NCBI GenBank assembly: GCA_916610825.1
Contig: OU744448.1
Location: 14,693,936 to 14,757,935 of the forward strand
Direction of reading: 5' to 3'
Length of the DNA: 64,000 nucleotides
Origin: Haliclystus octoradiatus
Lineage: Eukaryota > Cnidaria > Staurozoa > Stauromedusae > Haliclystidae
Below are positions 49,101 through 58,348 of the stretch, in pieces. The stretch's first letter is position 1. Each line of letters starts with the position of its first letter. The notes under the pieces are model-generated. The model saw only the letters and a program-made list of their open reading frames with translations, was not told the DNA's origin and ran no database searches. A program made the position numbers and the translations under genes.

Positions 49101-52100
49101 CCTTCTGAAATCTATGATTGCAGAATAATATTTGCCTGTATACAGTTAAAATTTGAATTAATCTATTCCTTGAAGATACAGATTATACTTTTGTAATTAG
49201 ATTTTATTTAGGTATATTGTAACTGTACAGTGTACATACAGTGTACTAATGTTTTTTAATATATTTTAGGTCATCTATTACTTCTTTGCTATAATTGGTA
49301 TGGAACTTTTCCATGGTAAAGTTCATGAGGGATTCTATGGTAACCCAAGCTCATCCAATCTGACAACAGCAGAACGGGCTGGGCTCTATTGTGGCAATCC
49401 AAATCTAAATAATACCACGTTTTATAGGCTACGTTATTGTGGTATCAATTTCAATGATGTTATAAAAGCATTTGTTACACTTTTGGATTTAACAGTTGTT
49501 AATCAATGGCACGGTGAGTTGATCATATATCTCTTCTGAATTGATAATCGCAGGACTGTTTTGTAATTTAATGTTTATACAACCAACACCAAAATCATGA
49601 AAATCCCTGAAAGTGTTGTGAAAACATCATCAAAATGTAAAAAAGTGAAAATCACAAATTTTCTAAACCATGAAAAAGTTGAATGCCATGAAAACATCTA
49701 TATTCACAATATTAAAATGTGAAAATGCCATGAAAACACAATGGAATTTCACGATTTTTTTCATTATTTTGGTGTGTTAATACATGTCTATCTTTTTTCT
49801 CAATGAAATGATCTGTTCTTTCTGTGATACAATCATTTCTTTTTGCTATTTAAAATAAAGTAATCTATCAGAAAATATAGATAAATGATTTTGAGAAACA
49901 ATTACATTTTCTCAAATGTAATGTAGCTAAGTTTAGCTACCATCTACAGAACAGTCAACAAAAACATCAAAAGTGTAAAGGTTAGTAGCTTGCGTCACAG
50001 ACCAAAACATTTTGAACTTTTTCCTAACGTTCTAAAAATGTTTTGTTCTGTGACGCAGGCTAAAAGGTTAGAAGCTTTAAGACATTTATTTTTTGATGCA
50101 AATTTGATGTTCCATATTAAACAAATCAAGAAACATATTGGGCTCATATAAATACATCAATTGAATAGATTGATATCGGAAAAACCTTTGCAAATATTTT
50201 CTAAATTGATTGGATCTGAATGCTATGCAAGTTTCTTCAGAAATTGTGGTGATTTCAATTGCTGATTTTGAAGATACCATGAATGAAACAAGAAAGTCCT
50301 AGACATCTAATCAACCTTTTTGCATTACAAATATCGGTTCTCAAGCAACTTCAATTTCCTCCAAAAACTGTCAGCTTCCAAATAATTACATTTAACTTTT
50401 CACCCTTCAACTGGGTGCGGATTGATGATTGATTGATGAGATGGAGGTACCCATCAAGTTGGTATCAAAACAAGTGCTTGTATTTCTCCTCCACTCTACC
50501 CATTTAGTAACCAAGCTCTATCATGCTGATAAGCCGTGGAACATTAATACATTCCTGCTGGAATAACTGTTACCATACGTCTATAGCAGCGATTTGGTCA
50601 ATTACATTATATTAACAATCGATTCGTATTGTAACCGAGTTTGTATGGTGTACCTTGAATAACAACAACTTATTTTCAATTAATCATCTAATGTAAAAAT
50701 CTTTGCCTTGTCAAAATACTTATTTGATATAACATAACTTGATGAAGATAAGGGCATATCATGCACCATAATACAAGGGAGGAAAACAAATTCATAAAAT
50801 AAGCTTTACCAAAGAATGTGTTGTGTGGCATCAAATTGCGAAGCTAAACAACAAATAAATATTTAGCAAAGTGAAGCATATATAGCAACTCTCCAATTTA
50901 TTAGCTTTATATGCTTTGCCATAGTATATATCAACATCAATTGTGAATTTGAAAATGAGATATAAATTTCAAAAACTATTCATTATAGAGCGTTTTTCAG
51001 CCGTTGTCAAAATCTAAAGATTTCCTGAAAAGATTTAAACTTTTTGTATATGTTTCTGTGAAATGCAATTTTATAAGAATGTAGCCCTGTGGTTACTACT
51101 GAATACTGACATTTGAATTGCCTTTAACTACTATTTATTTTAATCTCATCATTTGTTTCCTTATCTCTATAGTTATCACAAGTGGTTTTGTTGCTGTGAC
51201 ATCGAAAGCAGCGCGTTTGTACTTCTTCATGTTTCACCTCCTCTGTGTGATTGTCGTTCTGAAGTAAGATATAGATTCTTATACGATGGTTGATTACATG
51301 TTCTATGTATGATTGTTGACATATAACATATTGACATTACTAGAGTTGCTGCTGATTAGTCTACTACTATGTACAACAAAGGCATCCGTCTTATATGTAT
51401 GATTTCTTGATGATGTGCATAGATTACTTTACTTGACGTGTTACCTGAATGCTCCAATTCAGCAATTATAAATATGAGATAATATAAGAATAGCCTGTGG
51501 TAGATATCGTAAACCACGTCAAGGAGAAGCACGTCCCCACTCCCACCTCAATGCATCCAGGAGTGTTGTGTAATGTAATTTTATCTTTTCCGTGGTCCCC
51601 TCCTCGGGCCAGTTTGATTAAGTAGGAACAAATTGTGTCATGATTAAAATATTTATGTATAGAAGGACACATTGAAAGACAAAAACCAGAAGAACAGCTT
51701 GATAATCAAACTATACCTATTCATCTTTGCCATGGCCTGCACTCTCTTTTTTGTTAAGAACATACTATATATCATTGTATACGAACAAGAGGGTGTACTC
51801 TATTGAAACTCCACTGATAGGATGGATGAATAGATAGCATAGTAGTCAAATCTTTTGTAGCCATTTTAAAAAATTTTATCTTGAATATTTTTGGTATGAA
51901 AATGATGCAGAATTCAAAAAGCATTCAATCTCCAGCTATTTTAGAAAGTTTCTAAACATCTGATGGAATAACTTGTTTGCATCATCTCAAATCAAAAAAA
52001 GCACATGGTAGAATCCAAGCAAATATGTCAAGATGCAATTATCAGCAAAAATAATTGAGATTTATGCAAAGCAATGTTACATCCAACCTTTTTAAGATGA

Positions 52101-53100
52101 TCCATTTTATTTGGACGAAAAAAGCCTGCCACTTGTTCCGGTGTTGCATTTTTAATATTTTTCTTTCCGGATTGACTCACAATATCATACCAAAGAATTC
52201 TGCATCATTTTCATGCAAAAAATATTCAAGATAAAAATTTCAAAACTGGCTACAAAAGATTTGACTACCATGCATGAATAGATGACATTCTATAGAATGG
52301 CAATTCTCTTTTTTTCATAACTTGCTGGGAAGGTACCTGCCCTGAGAATGTTTCATGCGGGCTGTGTGGAAGATCAGAGAAGCCATCATTCCTCAAATAC
52401 TGTACCACATTAAATATTTTCTCTGGAAATATGGCAGCGTTATGCTGCCCAGAGCCATCTATTTACATCTATCCATCAGATTCATCTATCTGTTAGGTCC
52501 ATGTAATTTAAATTGTATTTTTGCTGACACTGGTTTAATTTCCACATTCTAAAACTACTGGAATTCCAATATCGTAGATTATATTTTTAAAGGTGTTATT
52601 TTGAATTTATTTTTAGCATTTTTGTAGCATTTATTTTGGAAGCTTTTATGCTCCAATACTCACTATCAACTGGACGTTTTGAGGCTGCGTTGGAGAGAAA
52701 AATTGAAGAGAAGAACGCTGGCATTGGAATGTAAGTGATACATGTATCCCAGAAAGTATATGGTTTGTCATTGACATTGTTTACCAAAATATGTGACCTG
52801 TTACCTAACTATAGCTTATAGTTTGTCTTAGTAGGCGTTATAGTTTCTATATCACTTTTCACTGAAGACATAACATCTATAGCTTGCATTGTAGTACATT
52901 AGCCCAGTGAATTAGTACTGGAGCTATTCCATGTTAATTCTTCATATAAACTGTTATCATCTAGCCATGCGCAATTCAAATTTCATTCGATCTACAAGAC
53001 AACAAGAAACAATATGATATTGATTTGGCCATTGAGGTCATATGTGTCTCTTTTTGACTTCGTTAATTCGAATAGTTATAAAATCGGACAATGTCAAATG

Positions 53101-53138
<38 letters not shown>

Positions 53139-53400
53139 AAATTTATGTTTATCTAATAGCAGATAATATAGAGCTCTATGTCTTCATTTGACAGAGCGGT
53201 AAATAATAATAATATATGGCGAAAAAGTCAAAGAATACACATTCTTTACTGTTACTCAAGTTTCACGCTTTTCACAGCGATCTTCAGACAGATTTTTTAC
53301 TCAATTGAGTAAAAAATCTGTCTGAAGATCGCTGTGAAAAGCGTGAAACTTGAGTAACAGTAAAGAATGTGTATTCTTTGACTCTTTCGCCATATATTAT

Positions 53401-53468
<68 letters not shown>

Positions 53469-56400
53469 ATAAAGATAGATTTATCTATCGTCAGATGTGA
53501 TAGTGCTCAATACCGATTAAACATTGGCAGAGCTGTAATACATAAGGATGGTGACTGAGTCAAAGAAAACACATTCTTAATTTCTGTTACTATAGTTTCA
53601 CGCAGTGTGCGATCATCAGACAGTTGATACTCAATGAAAAATATACATGGTGACTCCTATTACATGCTATCATAAGTGCCGCAGCGCGTTATTGTTTTAA
53701 TACAATAGTTGTCTTAACATACGATGGTGCTATTGTTCCGTTTTGGTAATTAAGGCGTTAGATAAATGAAATTGTTTCCTATTACAGCAGTTAAGTTAAA
53801 TTATGTTTTAGTTTCTTTAAAATTAGATAAATAAAATTTATTCTCGTGACGGCATTTTGAGATTAGTTCAGATTTTTTATTAAGTAATGGCTCTTTTGAG
53901 CATATAATATAATATTTTTCCAATAAACATAGATGACATTTTTTAGATATATTATTGTATGGCTTTGCATTTGCAATAGTTGACCATTTGATTTTGTACT
54001 GGCTGTTGCTGTCTTTAAGTCCCAAATATGCTTTGACAATTGCGTGCTGCTGCTGTATTTTCTATGTTTAAATGTGGATTTGTGTTGTGTGTAACGTGCT
54101 TTGAATGTGTCTTCTGTCAAACCAATATAGCTCTTTCCCTCTTCGTCGGCTGGTGTTGTCACTGTAGCCTTGTAGATGATACCTTTTAATTGGCACCTAT
54201 TTTCGAGTGGGCAAGTATCTCTATCCCTGCAATTGCAAGGTGTGGCTGTGGCGTTATTTTCATCATTGGTTATTTTGTTGTTATGACTTTTGAGAATCTT
54301 GTCCATGTTGTTAGTACAGCTATAACTCACTTTAATTGTGTTATGGTTAAATATCATTTTCCTAAATCAAATAAACTGAGCAAGATATTTAACCATAACA
54401 CAATTAAAGTGAGTTATAGCTGTACTAACAACATGGACAAGATTCTCAAAAGTCATAACAACAAAATAACCAATGATGAAAATAACGCCACAGCCACACC
54501 TTGCAATTGCAGGGATAGAGATACTTGCCCACTCGAAAATAGGTGCCAATTAAAAGGTATCATCTACAAGGCTACAGTGACAACACCAGCCGACGAAGAG
54601 GGAAAGAGCTATATTGGTTTGACAGAAGACACATTCAAAGCACGTTACACACAACACAAATCCACATTTAAACATAGAAAATACAGCAGCAGCACGCAAT
54701 TGTCAAAGCATATTTGGGACTTAAAAGACAGCAACAGCCAGTACAAAATCAAATGGTCAACTATGGCAAATGCAAAGCCATACAATAATATATCTAAAAA
54801 ATGTCATCTATGTTTATTGGAAAAATATTATATTATATGCTCAAAAGAGCCATTACTTAATAAAAAATCTGAACTAATCTCAAAATGCCGTCACGAGAAT
54901 AAATTTTATTTATCTAATTTTAAAGAAACTAAAACATAATTTAACTTAACTGCTGTAATAGGAAACAATTTCATTTATCTAACGCCTTAATTACCAAAAC
55001 GGAACAATAGCACCATTGTATGTTAAGACAACTATTGTATTAAAACAATAACGCGCTGCGGCACTTATGATAGCATGTAATAGGAGTCACCATGTATATT
55101 TTTCATTGAGTATCAACTGTCTGATGATCGCACACTGCGTGAAACTATAGTAACAGAAATTAGGAATGTGTTTTCTTTGACTCAGTCACCATCCTTATGT
55201 ATATATATATATATATATATATAGAGTATAAAACAGAGACGAGGCAAAGCCTTTTCCGTAACTCGGAGTTTCACGCTTTTATTGCGATCTTCAGACGGTG
55301 ATACTAAAAAATTAAAAACATACGATTACTCCTAAACATACATACATGAGTGCGATATCTAGCTATTGTTATCTACAATGGGTTACTGACAAATTAATAT
55401 TTTTATTGTTTGTTTACAAAGGCATATTGTTGTAAATTTCTTAATGTCTACGATTTACCGGATTTAAAATTTTCAAGGTAAAATTTGTTCTCATGCCGGC
55501 ATTTGGAAATAAGAACTCATTTCTTAATCAGAACTTATTTCCAAATGCCGGCATGAGAACAAATTTTACCTTGAAAATTTTAAATCCGGTAAATCGTAGA
55601 CATTAAGAAATTTACAACAATATGCCTTTGTAAACAAACAATAAAAATATTAATTTGTCAGTAACCCATTGTAGATAACAATAGCTAGATATCGCACTCA
55701 TGTATGTATGTTTAGGAGTAATCGTATGTTTTTAATTTTTTAGTATCACCGTCTGAAGATCGCAATAAAAGCGTGAAACTCCGAGTTACGGAAAAGGCTT
55801 TGCCTCGTCTCTGTTTTATACTCTATATTATGCTCTGTCCTAAAAAACATTGAGCACTTTCATATACATGTGTGTATAAGAGTTCACACTCAATACAATT
55901 AATTTTTTAATTAATTATTATTATATATATATATATATATATATATGTTTCTGTCGGTAACCATGTTCTCATTTGCCTATTGGTCTTGTTTTTTAAGACA
56001 TATTTTTAAAGCAATCTTATTTTTTCAAAATATATTATGCATCTTCCTGATAATTCGATGAGTATAAAAGCCTCAAATTGTTGTGAAATTAATTTTCATT
56101 GTCAAATTTCCAAATACGTAATTGTTTATGTTGGTGGAGTATTGGATCGTGTAGCTTGTTTCATTAAAATACTATTATATCCATAGACATAATAGATATC
56201 TATTATGTCTATGATTATGTCATAACTTACATTTGTGATAGTCAGCAAATAGGACGCTTAATTAATAAGTAAAGATATTTAGGGAACGGAAACAGAACAT
56301 GTAACCATGACTAAGTATTACAAGATATGACGTTCTCTTGATATATATTATATACTACTTTCCAATGCATCATATATATCTGCGTTCGTTATTTTATAGG

Positions 56401-56673
56401 GTCCCTTTGAATAATTCAACTGACGACGGTGATAATGTTCTTGATGATAAGTTCTGTATTGAAAGATATGCCCATGAAACTGGTATGAGATATCGCTTGG
56501 AGAAACAAAAGACTAAAGATGCAGAGGCATTGTTACAACAAATGTTTGAAGATGAATTGGAAGAAGGAGATTTAGGACCAGATACTGAAGATTTAGATGA
56601 ATTAAATGAAATGTTAGAAAGACAAGAGATAGCTTCACCGCGTAGGCTAACCCTTAATAACGTAGATCTATAA
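37148..56673 (+). CDS. TPCN: Two-pore channel, TPC3-like (18 exons, complete)
   Basis: Endolysosomal or plasma-membrane cation channel with two six-helix domains. Exons: 37148-37294, 38858-38940, 40369-40489, 41724-41852, 42450-42572, 43003-43121, 43254-43355, 43596-43722, 45010-45211, 45829-45973, 47186-47350, 47703-47767, 48352-48433, 48838-48907, 49270-49513, 51173-51263, 52617-52730, 56400-56673. Every junction is GT-AG with matching phase; total 800 aa (human TPC1 817, TPC2 752). Seen: domain I S1 with LFEEPSVPGW; RPLRPAFMINF; filter I TTSANNPDVT (about 266-275); IS6; linker; domain II S1; IIS4 VIRVMRLFKILGSIER (about 522-537); filter II TVVNQWH (about 635-641); IIS6 IFVAFILEAF; and an acidic coiled C-terminus. 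The VNQWH filter and C-terminal LLQQMFEDE favour TPC3, but the paralogue is not certain. Last intron (52731-56399) holds three PLE palindromes. Confidence 0.95.
37503..37755. repeat. Dispersed repeat with 41-bp direct repeats; second copy at 41325-41450
   Basis: AATTTACTTTTCCATTTATT and the following bases occur at 37503 and 37713. The intervening segment (ATTTTTCAGTTTAGAATTTA onward, about 120 bp) recurs at 41330-41450 with small differences. Both copies are in two-pore-channel introns. Family unknown. Confidence 0.6.
37764..38720. mobile_element. Second copy of the palindromic MITE, split by another element
   Basis: 37764-37817 matches the left end of the 24.4-kb element (GTTGAATTGCATTCTC) and 38490-38720 matches its right part (GCATTCAAATGCATCACTTT, TAGGTTCTCATCCAATAGAC). 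A TIR-bounded element occupies the middle. Two-pore-channel intron 1. Confidence 0.7.
37818..38478. mobile_element. Nested TIR element, ends AGTCCTGGTAACCGGGTCT
   Basis: About 35-bp inverted ends (AGTCCTGGTAACCGGGTCTT and AAGACCTGGTTACCGGGACT, continuing into TTGGTTGAAAAAA) bound about 660 bp with no coding capacity. The target duplication is unclear. Confidence 0.75.
39060..39545 (+). mobile_element. 5'-truncated non-LTR retrotransposon (LINE) 3' end
   Basis: An open frame ending at 39511 has the C-terminal region found downstream of LINE reverse transcriptases: RLKLQRLQNRGMRTVLRYNY, FKLAPPLLSDFF, FQGAGAHKWNDLPPAMK and PTFKRLLEKHF. An AT-rich microsatellite tail follows (AATGATAATGATGATGATGA, 39524-39545). 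Clade not resolved. Two-pore-channel intron. Confidence 0.75.
49986..50062. mobile_element. 77-bp hairpin MITE, exact 9-bp duplication
   Basis: TAGCTTGCGTCACAGACCAA and the inverse TGTGACGCAGGCTA bound the element. AAAGGTTAG occurs exactly on both sides (49977-49985 and 50063-50071). A degenerate relative begins near 39951 (TAGCCTGCATCACAGACC). Two-pore-channel intron. Confidence 0.9.
51836..52273. mobile_element. MITE with 10-bp target duplication
   Basis: Inverted ends GCATAGTAGTCAAATC.../...GATTTGACTACCATGC extend about 90 bp inward. The direct repeat ATGAATAGAT flanks it (51826-51835 and 52274-52283). No coding capacity. Two-pore-channel intron 51264-52616. Confidence 0.82.
53103..53134. 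repeat. (TA)n microsatellite
   Basis: Pure TA tract left of copy C. Others are at 53405-53462, 55199-55222 and 55922-55946, all beside or between the Penelope palindromes. Confidence 0.95.
53249..53291 (-). ncRNA. Hammerhead-like motif, copy C left arm
   Basis: Minus strand: CTGT stem I, CTGAAGA core (position 7 is variable in hammerheads), stem II CGC/GCG, GAAA, ACT/AGT, GTA, ACAG. The closing base pair of stem II is U-U rather than the usual G-C, so activity is uncertain. Confidence 0.65.
53318..53360 (+). ncRNA. Hammerhead-like motif, copy C right arm
   Basis: Mirror image of the left-arm motif: CTGT, CTGAAGA, stem II, GAAA, ACTTGAGTA, ACAG. Confidence 0.65.
53584..53623 (-). ncRNA. Hammerhead-like motif, copy D left arm
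   Basis: Minus strand: CTGT/ACAG stem I, CTGATGA, stem II CGC/GCG with loop ACACT, GAAA, ACT/AGT stem III, GTA triplet. U-U closes stem II. Confidence 0.7.
53801..54357 (-). pseudogene. Mirror copy of the endonuclease, frameshifted
   Basis: Left arm of copy D. It has the same protein up to KHIWDLK. One A is then missing (TTAAAGACA against TTAAAAGACA in the right arm), which shifts the frame. Confidence 0.85.
54385..54939 (+). CDS. Penelope-like GIY-YIG endonuclease domain, intact 3' part
   Basis: Right arm of copy D. An upstream Cys cluster (CNCRDRDTCPLENRC) precedes the GIY-YIG nuclease core: IYKA, SYIGLTEDTFKARYTQH, STQLSKHIWDLK and a C-terminal CHLCLLEKYYI, then stop. In Penelope-like elements this nuclease nicks target DNA for reverse transcription. 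The reverse transcriptase is missing, so the fragment cannot act alone. The apparent longer open frame into the left arm is antisense and accidental. Confidence 0.85.
   Translation: MFNHNTIKVSYSCTNNMDKILKSHNNKITNDENNATATPCNCRDRDTCPLENRCQLKGIIYKATVTTPADEEGKSYIGLTEDTFKARYTQHKSTFKHRKYSSSTQLSKHIWDLKDSNSQYKIKWSTMANAKPYNNISKKCHLCLLEKYYIICSKEPLLNKKSELISKCRHENKFYLSNFKETKT
55117..55156 (+). ncRNA. Hammerhead-like motif, copy D right arm
   Basis: Same motif on the plus strand, 44 nt from the right end of the palindrome. Confidence 0.7.
55256..55298 (-). ncRNA. Hammerhead-like motif, copy E left arm
   Basis: Minus strand: CCGT/ACGG stem I, CTGAAGA, stem II CGC/GCG, GAAA, stem III ACTC/GAGT, GTT cleavage triplet. 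Confidence 0.65.
55749..55791 (+). ncRNA. Hammerhead-like motif, copy E right arm
   Basis: Mirror of the left-arm motif on the plus strand, 37 nt from the outer end. Confidence 0.65.
56182..56213. repeat. Perfect 32-bp palindrome
   Basis: CATAGACATAATAGAT followed by its exact reverse complement, no spacer, in the last two-pore-channel intron. Confidence 0.9.
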
Positions 56674-57737
56674 ACTACAGATTTTATTGTCATTAAAAAT
56701 GATTAAATTTTGATTCTGTATAATATTATTTTTATAGAAAACAAATGTAAATAATTTGATGAAATCTAGTAATTGAATAAGTACTATTTTACTGAAATTG
56801 AATGAGATGAACAAATGAATGTTTACAAATGTTTTTGCTGGTCCTCAGCGAATCTATTCCCATGCCATCTTCTGACTGAGACTCTTTGTGATACTGATTT
56901 CTGATTGGTCAAGTTTTGAGTTGCGTTGGTGATTAGCAAATTTACAAATTAATATCTGGATTTCTGATTCGATTTGTTCTCTAACATCCAATTCAAATTA
57001 ATTTGGTCAAGATATTATAATAGAACCTGATATTATAATAGTTCTATTATAATATCTTGATTTGGTGTATAAACTATTTGCTTGGCTATATATATATAAC
57101 CTATATACTGAGCTCCGAAAATATTTTCTCTGCAGCACTCATCCAATTCAATTGTTTTACGATTTCTCTTCCAACTTTTTCTCCTAGATCTTCTTCCAAA
57201 TGTTATCTCTCGATCCTTATCCACTGTACATACGATAGAGCTCAACATTTCTATCCTGGATTAATCAAGATTGTTCTCTATTGAATGCTGCAATTCTTAT
57301 CTTAAATACTTATCCGAATGTTCTTTTGAATTGTGTTTCAACAATTGATGCAAATTTATTCTGGAATTTGAAGTAAAGTTTATTATCTATTAAGAATTTA
57401 AGACTATAATCTCGTCACAATAGATTTCTACAATTCAAATTTACGCACATTTCAGTTGTCAGACTAGTAACTAACTGATCAATTATACAAAATCTCCAAA
57501 TATATACAACCAACACTATAAACTAATTAGCATTAATGAAAAACAAGGTATATTACGTAAATACAATTATAAATTTTGCATATAAACCAAAATACATTTA
57601 AATTACACTGGTAAATACCGTTTCAAGTAAACAAAATATCTTGATTAACTAATTTACATAGGTATTAAATATAATAGCTGCTACTGCATGCTACTGGGTC
57701 TCATTTTGTAGGCTTATTCAATATCAAACTTTTCAAG
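56674..57737. other. Intergenic region, two-pore channel to ribokinase
   Basis: 1.06 kb with no recognised gene. It contains a hairpin at 57007-57060 (TCAAGATATTATAATAGAAC and its inverse around CTGATATTATAATA). The segment before 57738 should hold the ribokinase promoter; no clear TATA box was seen. Confidence 0.5.
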
Positions 57738-57799
57738 ATGGCGCGTGACAGCCAAATCAATGTTTGCGTTGTGGGATCATGCAATATGGATTTAATAAG
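57738..57799 (+). CDS. RBKS: Probable first exon of ribokinase
   Basis: ATG at 57738 opens 20 complete codons ending VCVVGSCNMDLIR at a GTAATA donor (57800), phase 2. The motif VVVGSxxxDL is the start of the PfkB-fold ribokinase, which phosphorylates D-ribose. No second exon (GGKGANQ-type motif) was found on the plus strand in the remaining 6 kb. The next exon is therefore either beyond the window, with the alpha-kinase relic and the BEL/Pao element lying in intron 1, or the gene is broken. Short exon, so moderate confidence. Confidence 0.65.
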
Positions 57800-58154
57800 G
57801 TAATATAGATAAAATTAACTAAATTCGCGCATAAATTGTTTTGATTTATAATCAGATAAAATTAAATCGCTCTTCCATGAAAAGTTATTCAATTACTCCG
57901 CCAAAGAACTTAAATCTTAAAATCATTAAATTAGCTGGCCAGGCTGCATAAAAGTTAAGTTAAGCAGCATTTTAAAAATACTTCTTGACCAGATGCCTCA
58001 AGATACCTAGGTTTCTTAGCTTGGCTAAGAATCTTGCTGCAGTTTTCTCAGTTTTTATTCCAAGCATACGTCTGTATAAGAATTTGCCTTCTTTATCACT
58101 TGAAATTTAGGCCTAGACTGAAAGTCTATGTAGGCTCTATTAGCACTATGAGAT

Positions 58155-58300
58155 TTTAAAGTACTGAAAATATACTGAAAATATACTGAAAAAGTACTGA
58201 AATTTCAGTAGATATTCAGTATGTAAAAAGTACTGAAAATGGTCTTTTTCAGTACATAGACAAAAGTACTGATTAACCACTGAAATAATACTGAATTAAC
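58155..58300. repeat. Cluster of TACTGAAA motifs in both orientations
   Basis: Roughly ten TACTGAAA, ACTGAAA or inverse TTTCAGTA motifs lie in 145 bp, for example AAATATACTGAAAATATACT and TTTTTCAGTACAT. It may be a degenerate minisatellite or the end of an element. The remainder of 57800-58348 shows nothing recognisable. Confidence 0.55.
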
Positions 58301-58348
58301 AGTACATATAGTCTAAGCAACTTACAATATTCGTTACACTTATGTGCA

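Larger units (their letters stand above)
53203..53406. mobile_element. Smallest Penelope palindrome (copy C), 102-bp arms, no spacer
   Basis: Near-perfect inverted repeat centred between 53304 and 53305 (ACTCAATTGAGT). Each arm is essentially the ribozyme-like motif plus about 45 nt of element end. (TA)n tracts lie on both sides (53103-53134 and 53405-53462). Confidence 0.85.
53540..55200. mobile_element. 1.66-kb Penelope-like palindrome (copy D) with GIY-YIG endonuclease in both arms
   Basis: Arms 53540-54354 and 54385-55200 are more than 99 percent identical (about 3 substitutions and one 1-nt indel seen) around a 30-nt spacer. Each arm is a 5'-truncated element beginning in the linker after the reverse transcriptase (FNHNTIKVSYSC), followed by endonuclease, 3' untranslated region and ribozyme-like motif outward. 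(TA)n lies directly right of the end. Last intron of the two-pore channel gene. Confidence 0.9.
55219..55828. mobile_element. 0.61-kb Penelope palindrome (copy E)
   Basis: Arms 55219-55513 and 55534-55828 are centred near 55523. Each arm begins inside the last codons of the endonuclease (CRHENKFYLENFK, stop), followed by 3' untranslated region and ribozyme-like motif. It is thus a shorter 5' truncation of the same family as copy D. The right flank runs into GTCCTAAAAAACATTGAGCAC, matching copies A and B. A (TA)n tract abuts on the left. Confidence 0.88.

Noticed and set aside
54190-54390. N-terminal extension of the plus-strand endonuclease frame into the left arm
   Set aside because: This part is the antisense of the left-arm endonuclease read through the palindrome centre, so it is accidental.
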